From Bacteriovoracaceae bacterium UBA6153 (GTDB taxonomy: Bacteria; Bdellovibrionota; Bacteriovoracia; Bacteriovoracales; Bacteriovoracaceae), in the NCBI GenBank assembly GCA_002428265.1, contig DIUR01000033.1, positions 496,001 through 560,000 of the forward strand: 64,000 nt of DNA, read 5' to 3'. The position numbers and the translations under genes were made by a program. Positions 8,057 through 15,343 of this stretch are shown here, in pieces; positions within the stretch are counted from its first letter, which is position 1, and each line of letters starts with the position of its first letter. The notes under the pieces were generated by a model that worked only from the letters and a program-made list of their open reading frames with translations, made no database searches and had not been told where the DNA came from.

Positions 8057-8947
8057 ATGAAAAAAGTCCTTCTGCTAATTAGTCCGAAATCGCGCCGAGG
8101 CGCGGATTCAATTGCACTTGCGACAGAGCAACTTCAAAGTCTAGGTTATACTATCATCAACGATCCCTGTCAGGAAAGTCGCGATCCAAATGAGGTTGTC
8201 ATGAAACATGCTCACGAAGCCGCTTTTGTTATAGTGGGTGGCGGTGATGGCTCTGTGAATATGGTTTTGCCTTCGCTGGTTAAGACTCAGCTGCCGCTCG
8301 TGGTGATTCCCTTGGGAACTGCCAATAACCTTGCACGACACTACGCTGTTCCCAACGATATTAATGAAGCTTTAAGTGTTATTACTTCCGGTGAAGAAAT
8401 AATGCTCGATCTTGGAATGGTTAACGGACTTTATTTTGTCAACGTTGTGGGACTTGGTCTTAGCACTTATGTAAACAGCAGTGTCCCATCTAAACTAAAA
8501 AAATACCTGGGTGCCCTTGCTTTTGTCATAACGGCCTTCTATCTTTCAACAAAGATCAGACCCTTTCGATTAAAAGTCATTGCTGACGGAAAAGAATACA
8601 CGCGAAGAAGCTGGCAGATCAGCGTGTGTAACGGAAGACATTATGGCAATGGTCTAACTATTAAGCATGATGCTTCGTTAGTTGATGGCAAGCTTCACGC
8701 ACTCTCAACAGAAGTTCCGAAATGGTGGCAAGGATTTGCTTTGATCCCAGCACTTATTTCAGGCCGCTATAAAAAAGATCATGATGTGAGTCTATTTGAA
8801 GCTGAAGAAATTGAATTATCGACGAGAAGAAAACTTAAAATTGATGTGGATGGTGATATTAAAACTCATACGCCTGCTACATTTAAGGTTCACAGGCGTG
8901 CGCTTAAGATGATGATTCCGACAATTAGTGATTCATTAGATTCTTAA
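8057..8947 (+). CDS. diacylglycerol kinase-family lipid kinase (YegS/DagK-like)
   Basis: 296 residues. N-terminal DAGK catalytic domain with the nucleotide-binding signature GGGDGSVNMVLPSL and the following PLGTANNLARHYAVP motif. The C-terminal beta-sandwich domain carries the DGxL element (LVDGKLHA). The family phosphorylates diacylglycerol or related lipids at the inner membrane, recycling diacylglycerol from glycan-modification reactions. It starts directly beside the divergent phosphoesterase and ends overlapping the opposite-strand deacetylase by 12 bases. Confidence 0.92.
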   Translation: MKKVLLLISPKSRRGADSIALATEQLQSLGYTIINDPCQESRDPNEVVMKHAHEAAFVIVGGGDGSVNMVLPSLVKTQLPLVVIPLGTANNLARHYAVPNDINEALSVITSGEEIMLDLGMVNGLYFVNVVGLGLSTYVNSSVPSKLKKYLGALAFVITAFYLSTKIRPFRLKVIADGKEYTRRSWQISVCNGRHYGNGLTIKHDASLVDGKLHALSTEVPKWWQGFALIPALISGRYKKDHDVSLFEAEEIELSTRRKLKIDVDGDIKTHTPATFKVHRRALKMMIPTISDSLDS

Positions 8948-9823
8948 TCGACACTCTTTCCCTTTATAAGCAAACTCTTCTACTTCCTGCATAGGAACAA
9001 CTTCAACATTCCTGTCTTTGAACATTTGTAGAAGCATTGGAACAGAGTCTACTGAGCGCTTATGCACATCATGCATAAGAACCACTCCACCACCGATAGG
9101 CTTGTTAATTTTATAAGTGACCTTAGAGTATGATCCATTTGAGTTCTTTTTAAACTCGTAAGCTGTCCCACCAAAAATATTCGACATGACGTTTTGAGCG
9201 ATATTCTCAGGAGTCATATCTGTAAGCCAGTCAACAGTGTCCACATCCCAAAAAGCAAAGTTGATACAGTTGTCACCAAAAAGCTCTTCTGAGACTTCCT
9301 TCATAACATTCAGGTGGTGATAAGTACGCGAGCCTGATCCATAAGCTCCGTATGGGAAACGGTAATAGATTTCACGGTTAAGTGAGTCCATCTCTTCCAT
9401 AAGAGATGCAGTAGCAAGAATTGATTTTTTAAGTCCTGCTCTATAGACGGCTTCAGTTTTTGTATCACTTGAAACGTGATCGTGATGATGACTTCCAAGA
9501 TTGTGGCCTTCAGCGATCATGCGTCTAACAATTGGAAGAGTCTGATCATTTAATCTTTCTGTTAAAATAAAAAATGTCGCCTTCACGTTGAATTGCTTAA
9601 GCGTGTCTAAAAGTCTTGGAGTATTAACGACGTCAGGGCCGTCATCAAAAGTTAGAACCACTTTTTGAGTTCCACGAAGAGACTTCGTTAGATATTTTGA
9701 AAATCCTGTGTCTTTACCGGGAATATAAACCTGGCCAGGGACTGGAAATTGTCTGTCTTCAGGGGCGTGAGTTTCAGCACTCGCGCATAAGCTTAACAGA
9801 GTAAGTAAAAATAGGGCCTTCAT
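8936..9823 (-). CDS. secreted polysaccharide deacetylase (NodB domain)
   Basis: 295 residues with a Sec signal peptide (MKALFLLTLLSLCASAETHA). The NodB domain has TFDDGPD (catalytic base Asp and metal Asp), the metal-binding GSHHHDH, the RFPYGAYG motif, DVDTVDW, and the final VVLMHDVH. Such enzymes remove N-acetyl groups from peptidoglycan or chitin in the periplasm or outside the cell. In Bdellovibrio, two secreted deacetylases modify prey peptidoglycan; a similar role here would be inference from the presumed lineage. A TTGACA element lies upstream on this strand. Confidence 0.92.
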   Translation of the reverse strand: MKALFLLTLLSLCASAETHAPEDRQFPVPGQVYIPGKDTGFSKYLTKSLRGTQKVVLTFDDGPDVVNTPRLLDTLKQFNVKATFFILTERLNDQTLPIVRRMIAEGHNLGSHHHDHVSSDTKTEAVYRAGLKKSILATASLMEEMDSLNREIYYRFPYGAYGSGSRTYHHLNVMKEVSEELFGDNCINFAFWDVDTVDWLTDMTPENIAQNVMSNIFGGTAYEFKKNSNGSYSKVTYKINKPIGGGVVLMHDVHKRSVDSVPMLLQMFKDRNVEVVPMQEVEEFAYKGKECRLRI

Positions 9824-9889
9824 GAGCTATCATCCTTGAGTGGGTATGATAGATTTTGGCTTCCAGCACCCGGGAATGTCAATAAATCT

Positions 9890-9905
9890 GTTCTCGATAG
9901 AGAAC
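9890..9905. repeat. GTTCTC-GATA-GAGAAC palindrome
   Basis: A perfect 6+6 inverted repeat in the divergent region between the deacetylase and the sigma-54-driven small-peptide gene. It lies about 125 bp before the predicted sigma-54 start, a typical distance for an enhancer-binding-protein site. The same repeat was not seen upstream of the other sigma-54 promoters. Confidence 0.4.
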
Positions 9906-9998
9906 GAATAATTCTTATAACGAAACAAATCCAAAAATTATTCTCTCGATGTCATTTATAAGTATTGAATTTAACAATTCAACGCTATCAATTATTCT

Positions 9999-10014
9999 TG
10001 GCCCATTCCCTGCT
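9999..10014 (+). promoter_or_regulatory. sigma-54 promoter of the 66-residue exported peptide gene
   Basis: TGGCCCATTCCCTGCT, with -24 GG and -12 GC exactly ten bases apart. The predicted start at ~10025 gives a 26-base leader that contains the strong AAAAAGGAG ribosome site before ATG 10051. This placement also decides the start codon of that gene. Confidence 0.65.
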
Positions 10015-10050
10015 CTAGGAGTCTCAACCAAAAACAAAAAGGAGACTCAC

Positions 10051-10251
10051 ATGTACACTGAATTCGCATTAACTTCTAGAAGAGCATCAACTGAAGCATT
10101 ATCAAAAAACATTTCAACATCATCTAATAAAAAATCATCAATGGCATTTATCATTCTTACTTTAATTACACTTTCAATTTCATCGATTGTAATGGCAGGC
10201 CCTAAAGAGCCAAAGCTTGCAGGCAATAACGGAAACACTCGCGGAAGATAA
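10051..10251 (+). CDS. 66-residue exported peptide precursor
   Basis: 66 residues starting at an ATG with an excellent AAAAAGGAG site; the same frame is open further upstream, but those starts lie before the sigma-54 promoter. Residues 1-30 are polar and Ser/Thr/Lys-rich. Residues 31-49 are hydrophobic and end in VMA, a signal-peptidase-like site. That would release a mature tail of only 17 residues, basic and Gly/Asn-rich (GPKEPK...GNTRGR). Alternatives are a type-II single-pass protein with the tail in the periplasm. No family recognised. Followed by a strong hairpin. Confidence 0.7.
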   Translation: MYTEFALTSRRASTEALSKNISTSSNKKSSMAFIILTLITLSISSIVMAGPKEPKLAGNNGNTRGR

Positions 10252-10260
10252 TCTTAAAAT

Positions 10261-10293
10261 AAAAAAGGCCTCATGCTTAAACCATGAGGCCTT
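10261..10293 (-). terminator. intrinsic terminator of ahpF (weakly bidirectional)
   Basis: An 11-bp stem (AAGGCCTCATG / CATGAGGCCTT) with a 7-base loop. On the minus strand it is followed by a long U run, so it ends the ahpC-ahpF transcript. On the plus strand the tail (TTCTCT) is weaker but may also end the small-peptide mRNA. Confidence 0.9.
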
Positions 10294-10321
10294 CTCTAAT
10301 CATTAATTGTCATACGAAAAA

Positions 10322-11881
10322 CTATTTGAGCATCTGATCTTCAAACGCTGCAAGAGCAGCTTTCGCTCCCTCACCCATTGCGATGATGATCTGTTTGTAT
10401 GGCACAGTCGTTACATCTCCGGCAGCATAAATCCCTTTCACATTCGTTCTTCCTTTTACGTCGACAACGATTTCGCCAAACTTTGTTGTTTCAACGATGT
10501 CTTTGATAAAGCCGCTGTTTGGAAGAAGACCGATCTGAACAAAGATTCCATCAAGGTCTACCTTCATCATAGTCTTTGTTTTTCTGTCTTCATATTCTAA
10601 AGACACAACTTTTGTTCCGTCACCGATGACTTGAGAAGTTCTTGCTTCTGTCACGATTGAAACATTTGGAAGAGATTTCAATTTATCAACTAAAACCTTA
10701 TCCGCTTTAAGAGTATCCATGAACTCGAAGAGAATAACTTCTTTCACGATCCCAGCTAAGTCAATCGCCGCTTCAACACCAGAGTTACCTCCACCAACAA
10801 CGGCAATTTTTTTGCCTTTGTAATAAGGGCCATCACAGTGAGGGCAGAATGCAACTCCACGACCGATATAATCTTTTTCACCTGGAATGTTTAGCTCTCT
10901 CCACTTTGCTCCCGTCGTTACGATGATCGCATTTGTTTTGATGAACTCTCCACCTTCAAGATAAATTGTTTTAACTTCACCTTGCTCAATACTCTCCACT
11001 CTTCTGTGTTCGAATTTTGCAACCGGATATTCAGACAAGTGATCATTAAGCTGAGCTGCTAATTGCGGGCCTTCTGTATATTTAATACCAATAAGGTTTT
11101 CAATTCCCTTTGTATCTTGGACCTGTCCACCGAATCTCTCAGCAAGCATTGCTGTCTTTAATCCTTTTCTTACAGAATAAATCGCAGCACTCGAGCCAGC
11201 AGGGCCTCCACCAATGACAACGACGTCAAAAACGCCAAGGTCATGGTTTACTACTTTTGCATGAGTCGCTTCTTCTGTTCCCAGTGCTTTTTCAAGCGCT
11301 GATAGAAGATCGATTACATTTAATCTTCCTGAGTAAACTAACTTATCGTTGATCATAACACTTGGAACACCTTGCACTCCAAGTTTCGTGATTTCATCTT
11401 GCGTATAAGCACCGTCAGTCATCGTGTGTTTAAAATTTCCATGGATGACTGCCATTTGATTTAAAGTTTGAACGACATCAGGACAGTTTTCACATGTAAG
11501 TGAAATGAAAGTTTTAATTTCAACCGGGCCTTTTAGTCTTTTGATTCGAGCAGAAACCTGCTCATCAGGAAATTTCCCTTTGTTGTCAGAGTTCAAAATA
11601 GCAAGAATGAGTGACGTGAACTCATGCCCGCTTGGAATCCCTTTAAAAATAATTCCATTTGGTTTTTTATTATATTCAATATGAAACTGCGGAAATGGTG
11701 CTTTATGCTCACCTATTGCCGGTCTCACTGTAATGTTAGTAGATGTTGAAGCAACTTGCTCAAGCATCTGCACGAGGTCTTTTTGATCAGCATGCGCGCT
11801 TTCGCTGTAGACCAGATCTACATTGTTCTCAAGTTTTCCGAATACTGATTTTAATTGCTCTAAAATATTACTATCTAACAT
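10322..11881 (-). CDS. ahpF: alkyl hydroperoxide reductase subunit F
   Basis: 519 residues, the family's usual length (521 in E. coli). The N-terminal double-thioredoxin-fold domain carries the active CENC (C130, C133). The FAD domain begins with VVIGGGPAGSSAA. The thioredoxin-reductase-like redox pair is CPHC (C346, C349), and the NADPH-binding motif is VVGGGNSGVEAA. AhpF passes electrons from NADH/NADPH through FAD and the disulfides to AhpC to reduce peroxides. It sits downstream of ahpC with a hairpin between the genes. Confidence 0.98.
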   Translation of the reverse strand: MLDSNILEQLKSVFGKLENNVDLVYSESAHADQKDLVQMLEQVASTSTNITVRPAIGEHKAPFPQFHIEYNKKPNGIIFKGIPSGHEFTSLILAILNSDNKGKFPDEQVSARIKRLKGPVEIKTFISLTCENCPDVVQTLNQMAVIHGNFKHTMTDGAYTQDEITKLGVQGVPSVMINDKLVYSGRLNVIDLLSALEKALGTEEATHAKVVNHDLGVFDVVVIGGGPAGSSAAIYSVRKGLKTAMLAERFGGQVQDTKGIENLIGIKYTEGPQLAAQLNDHLSEYPVAKFEHRRVESIEQGEVKTIYLEGGEFIKTNAIIVTTGAKWRELNIPGEKDYIGRGVAFCPHCDGPYYKGKKIAVVGGGNSGVEAAIDLAGIVKEVILFEFMDTLKADKVLVDKLKSLPNVSIVTEARTSQVIGDGTKVVSLEYEDRKTKTMMKVDLDGIFVQIGLLPNSGFIKDIVETTKFGEIVVDVKGRTNVKGIYAAGDVTTVPYKQIIIAMGEGAKAALAAFEDQMLK

Positions 11882-11909
11882 ACATGCCTCTTTATAAAAC
11901 GATGAAAGC

Positions 11910-11932
11910 GGCCGGAAGATTATCTTCCGGCC
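11910..11932 (-). terminator. hairpin between ahpC and ahpF (attenuator-like)
   Basis: A near-perfect palindrome (GGCCGGAAGAT / ATCTTCCGGCC) lies in the ahpC-ahpF gap and is followed on the minus strand by a U-containing but mixed tail. It probably stabilises the ahpC mRNA 3' end or terminates part of the transcripts, allowing more AhpC than AhpF. Confidence 0.6.
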
Positions 11933-11950
11933 TGATATAAAAACTAAAAA

Positions 11951-12520
11951 CTAGATTTTACCTACAAGATCAAGACCTGGTTTAAGAGTATTAGCTCCTG
12001 GAGTCCACTTAGCTGGACAAACTTCGTTCGGGTGAGCTGCTACGAATTGAGCTGCTTGAACTTTTCTTAGAAGTTCGTCTGCGTTTCTTCCGATTCCGTT
12101 GTCGTTGATTTCAACAAGTTTAATTTTTCCTTCTGGGTTCACAAGGAAAGTTCCGCGGTAAGCAAGACCTTCTTCTTCAATATGAACACCGAATGCTCTT
12201 GATAAATGAGCTGTTGGATCAGCTAGCATTGGGTACTTGATTTTCTTGATTGTCTCAGAAGCATCATGCCACGCTTTGTGTGTGAAATGTGTATCTGTAG
12301 AAACAGAATAAACTTCAACACCCATTTTTTGGAATGTTTCGTACTTGTCTGCCATATCTCCTAGCTCAGTAGGACATACAAACGTAAAGTCAGCTGGGTA
12401 GAAAAAGAAAATTGACCATTTACCAGCAAGGTCTTTTTGAGTAACAGTTTTAAAGTCGTTATTGTGGTATGCCTGAACTTTAAAGTCTGGAACCTGAGTG
12501 TTGATTAGAGTAGCGGCCAT
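11951..12520 (-). CDS. ahpC: alkyl hydroperoxide reductase subunit C (2-Cys peroxiredoxin)
   Basis: 189 residues. The peroxidatic Cys is C49 in FYPADFTFVCPTE and the resolving Cys is C168 in NEVCPAKW, with the C-terminal tail typical of AhpC-type 2-Cys peroxiredoxins. It reduces H2O2 and organic hydroperoxides in the cytoplasm and is re-reduced by AhpF, encoded next. The Shine-Dalgarno AAAAAGGAG is strong. No certain PerR or OxyR operator could be read in the ~175-base upstream gap. Confidence 0.98.
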   Translation of the reverse strand: MAATLINTQVPDFKVQAYHNNDFKTVTQKDLAGKWSIFFFYPADFTFVCPTELGDMADKYETFQKMGVEVYSVSTDTHFTHKAWHDASETIKKIKYPMLADPTAHLSRAFGVHIEEEGLAYRGTFLVNPEGKIKLVEINDNGIGRNADELLRKVQAAQFVAAHPNEVCPAKWTPGANTLKPGLDLVGKI

Positions 12521-12657
12521 TGTTTTCTCCTTTTTAGAATAATGGTTATTGTTACGAGAAGTAACTTTCTTTACTAGTATAGGGTGTTTTTCAAAATAGA
12601 GATAATTGATTTTAATTCTTTAGCGATAGGTCAAATCTATCATACTTCATTGGTAAG

Positions 12658-12677
12658 TGGCTAAAAGGACTTAGCCA
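12658..12677. repeat. stem-loop in the ahpC / sufU-like gap
   Basis: TGGCTAA and TTAGCCA with a six-base loop, just past the 3' end of the molybdo-hydroxylase operon. It lacks a U run on either strand, so it may only stabilise the mRNA end. Confidence 0.35.
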
Positions 12678-12695
12678 AAACATATCATATCCAGA

Positions 12696-13142
12696 CTATC
12701 TTGTCGAGTGCTTACAATATTCAAGAGCGTCTTTTATAGCAATCCAGCTAATTAAAACGCATGGGATTTTCATGGTGTTTTCACGAATGCGTTTAAGTGG
12801 TGAGAGCAATTGAAGCTCCTCGGGCCAAACACTCTTTTCAACTTTCGGTGTGAAGTTTATGTTCACTGACTCAATAATATTTTTAACTTCATCAATAGAT
12901 TTACCTTCAACCAATTCTGTCATGAGAGAAGCTGAAGCAAGTGAGATACTGCAGCCACTTGGTTGAATTTTAATAGCGGTGATTTTGTTGTTATCAGTAA
13001 TAATCGAAACAGAAATCTTATCACCACATAAAGGATTATGGCATTTGCCTTTCCCTGTGGCATCCAGAAGCTCGCCTAATCGTTTTGGATGGCGTGCATG
13101 TTGAAGTAAAATTTCTCTGTAATCATCTTCGAGATTAGACAT
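12696..13142 (-). CDS. SufU/IscU-like iron-sulfur scaffold or sulfur-transfer protein
   Basis: 148 residues with the three conserved ligand positions of the SufU/NifU-N fold: CHNPLCGD, SGCSISLASASLM, and IPCVLISW near the C-terminus. It also has the SufU-style N-terminal DDYREILLQHARHPKR. SufU proteins bind zinc and carry persulfide sulfur from SufS; IscU-type proteins assemble 2Fe-2S clusters. It is the last gene of the molybdenum-hydroxylase operon, overlapping the XdhC-like gene by 8 bases. It may supply clusters or sulfur to that enzyme, an inference from position. Confidence 0.88.
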   Translation of the reverse strand: MSNLEDDYREILLQHARHPKRLGELLDATGKGKCHNPLCGDKISVSIITDNNKITAIKIQPSGCSISLASASLMTELVEGKSIDEVKNIIESVNINFTPKVEKSVWPEELQLLSPLKRIRENTMKIPCVLISWIAIKDALEYCKHSTR

Positions 13143-14160
13143 CTAGTGCTTCTTTATTTTTAATCCCGATAATTTCTGCCAAACAGCTTAATGCAATTTC
13201 CTGAGGGTCGCTGCACTTCATTTCTAATCCAGCTGGAGCATGCACACGGCTCAGCTCTTCGTAATTCATATCGAGAGATTTTAAATGTTCCAGAATAAGT
13301 CCTGATCTTTTTGTGCTGGCAATAAGGCCTACGTAGCCGGCATCTGACTTAATGGAATTTTTAATAAAATCATGATCACCTTTGTGATGACTAGCAATTA
13401 AGACTGCTGAGCTTTTATTAGCTTTAAAATTAGTGAATCCCGCATCAGACTCTTCAAGAGTCACTGAAGATGGATAGAGATCGGGATTCAAATTCCATCC
13501 ATAAACTCTGACTTTCCACTTTAATATAACTCCAAGCTTTGCCATCTCTTCAGTAATTCTGCTTGAGCCGACAATAAGAAGTTCTGAAAAACTCTTTATA
13601 AGATCAGATTCATTCTTTAATTCTGACTCAGGAAAGACTTTTCTATTTTTCTTTAACGACTCAAAATTTTCACCACGCATATCTGCAATAGCAGAAGCGA
13701 TACGGTAGAGACTATGCTCCATCATTGGAATATTTTTTGTTTTATTATCCTCAGTAAAGCTCGCAGAAAATCCCATATTCTGCGACAAGTGCAATGCACT
13801 CTCGCGGATTTCTTTCGTTCCTCTAATTTTTATCACTTCAACAGGCTTATGGGGCTCAATATAGACGTCCATGATTCCACCACAAGGCATTCCAAGTCCA
13901 AAAATTTCATCATCCAGATCGGCTTCAACAATACGAGTAAGACCATCGTTCATTGCTTCCATGGCATTTTTTGCAACGAAACTCTCAGCGCATCCTCCGC
14001 CTACCCATCCCCAAATATTTTTTCCTTCAGCATTAAAGACTGCTTTAGAGCCGGGCTTTGCTGAAGCAGAGCCTTTCACTGCAATGACAGTTGCTAGTGC
14101 AAAAGGAACATTCTCTTTTTTTAAGTTTTCAACGAACTCAAAATATCCGGTCTGATTCAT
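13135..14160 (-). CDS. XdhC/CoxI family molybdo-enzyme maturation factor
   Basis: 341 residues from the ATG preceded by AAGGAAAG; the frame continues 21 codons further upstream into mocA but without a ribosome site. The N-terminal XdhC_CoxI part has the A-x2-T-V/I-V-A-V-K-G-S-A-S-A-K-P-G pattern and WVGGGCAES, where the GGC Cys is conserved. The C-terminal Rossmann-like part ends near GLIASTKR. XdhC binds molybdenum cofactor, protects its sulfurated form and inserts it into the apo-hydroxylase. It is encoded two bases after mocA-like. Confidence 0.92.
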   Translation of the reverse strand: MNQTGYFEFVENLKKENVPFALATVIAVKGSASAKPGSKAVFNAEGKNIWGWVGGGCAESFVAKNAMEAMNDGLTRIVEADLDDEIFGLGMPCGGIMDVYIEPHKPVEVIKIRGTKEIRESALHLSQNMGFSASFTEDNKTKNIPMMEHSLYRIASAIADMRGENFESLKKNRKVFPESELKNESDLIKSFSELLIVGSSRITEEMAKLGVILKWKVRVYGWNLNPDLYPSSVTLEESDAGFTNFKANKSSAVLIASHHKGDHDFIKNSIKSDAGYVGLIASTKRSGLILEHLKSLDMNYEELSRVHAPAGLEMKCSDPQEIALSCLAEIIGIKNKEALDV

Positions 14161-14161
14161 T

Positions 14162-14785
14162 CTACTTTCCTTTTCGTTTTTCAATGTGAAACCTGACTTC
14201 GTCAAAAAGCGCAGGAGTATCAATATCCATCAAAGAAGAACTATCATTCATTTCAACGGCTACAACATTCTGTGAATGTTTTTCAAAAAGATAAAAGCAG
14301 CCACGGTCATTATCTTCATGACTCAAGATTTCTGAAATATAATCTCTAGAAATAATCGCAGGGTTGCCTTTCACACCTCTAAATGTAGGGTGGAACAGTT
14401 TTTTATCAGGATATAAATTAACTGTATCAATCAGGTGATTATAATCAATATGAGTAAGGGCCGGCTGATCTGCCAGGCAAACAGCAAAAAACTGAGCTTC
14501 ACTATCTAAGGCCTTAACACCAACACGAATTGATGAGTGAAGCCCTTTTTCAAAATGAGCATTGTGAACAATTTTAATTGGAAGGAGCTCAAGCTCTTTT
14601 GAAACTTCATCTGACTTAAATCCAGTTACAGCAATCACTTCAAAAAATTGCGACTGAACAATTTCCAGCGCAGTGTTTTTTATGACTGAAAGCTCGCCAA
14701 GTTTCATAAGAAGTTTATGATCTGGCGCCATCCGCGCGCTTTTTCCAGCGGCCAGTAATAAGCAGGCGATTTTTACTTTGGACAT
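14162..14785 (-). CDS. MocA-like molybdenum cofactor nucleotidyltransferase
   Basis: 207 residues. The N-terminal nucleotide-binding loop is LLLAAGKSARM, then K-L-L-M-K. The metal/nucleotide site VCLADQPAL and a C-terminal GNPAIIS motif are typical of MobA/MocA-type transferases. MocA adds CMP to molybdopterin to make the cytosine dinucleotide cofactor used by periplasmic and aldehyde-oxidoreductase-type hydroxylases, which fits this operon. Its start overlaps the diheme cytochrome gene by 13 bases. Confidence 0.9.
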   Translation of the reverse strand: MSKVKIACLLLAAGKSARMAPDHKLLMKLGELSVIKNTALEIVQSQFFEVIAVTGFKSDEVSKELELLPIKIVHNAHFEKGLHSSIRVGVKALDSEAQFFAVCLADQPALTHIDYNHLIDTVNLYPDKKLFHPTFRGVKGNPAIISRDYISEILSHEDNDRGCFYLFEKHSQNVVAVEMNDSSSLMDIDTPALFDEVRFHIEKRKGK

Positions 14786-15342
14786 TCCGCCCCCGTCTCA
14801 ACCCATTTTCTTGTCAGCTCACCAAATTCTTTTTGAGTTCCTGGAGCTGGCTCACGTCCCTTTCCTGGATTCCATCCCCAAGCAACAAGTTCATCTTCGC
14901 CATTGTGCTCGATGAGTTCTTGAAGATTCATATGAGTCTTTTTTGCATCTTTAAGAAGACGACAAATCTCACCTTTGGTTTTTCCCTGCCAAGCTAATTC
15001 TTTGGGTGCAAGAAGCCATCTCGGTGCACCTGGAACTCCGGCAACATCATTATTTTCACTTTGGTGACAAGTCACACATCTCATCCCCACGTTACCATCA
15101 TTATAAGGACCTCTTTGAACGTTCATCTGGTGAGCGTGCATGTCCATTCCCTGAGTCGGTCTATCTCCACCTGGGTGGCAATTTAGACAACGAGGGTGCA
15201 GGATAACTTTTGTCATTTCTTCGTAGTGAGCAAGAGATCTCTTCACTCTTTCTACTTTTACTTCTTTTGTCTCTTTAACTTTTGTTTGAGAAAAAGCTGT
15301 AGATGATAATATAAGAGCACAGATAATAAATAATTGTTTCAT
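14773..15342 (-). CDS. periplasmic diheme cytochrome c-like protein
   Basis: 189 residues with a signal peptide (MKQLFIICALILSSTAFS) and two heme-attachment motifs: CLNCH (~54-58) and CVTCH (~90-94). Several His and Met residues between and after them (GMDMHAHQM) could serve as axial ligands. Placed directly after the molybdopterin subunit with one base between, it most likely accepts electrons from the hydroxylase in the periplasm and passes them to the respiratory chain. No larger family recognised with certainty. Confidence 0.88.
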   Translation of the reverse strand: MKQLFIICALILSSTAFSQTKVKETKEVKVERVKRSLAHYEEMTKVILHPRCLNCHPGGDRPTQGMDMHAHQMNVQRGPYNDGNVGMRCVTCHQSENNDVAGVPGAPRWLLAPKELAWQGKTKGEICRLLKDAKKTHMNLQELIEHNGEDELVAWGWNPGKGREPAPGTQKEFGELTRKWVETGAECPK

Positions 15343-15343
15343 C

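Noticed and set aside
9949..10050. N-terminal extension of the 66-residue peptide ORF
   Set aside because: The in-frame start at 9949 lies upstream of the sigma-54 promoter and lacks a ribosome site; ATG 10051 has AAAAAGGAG at ideal distance.
13714..14155. Two overlapping open frames antisense to the XdhC-like gene
   Set aside because: Explained as shadows of the conserved XdhC reading frame.
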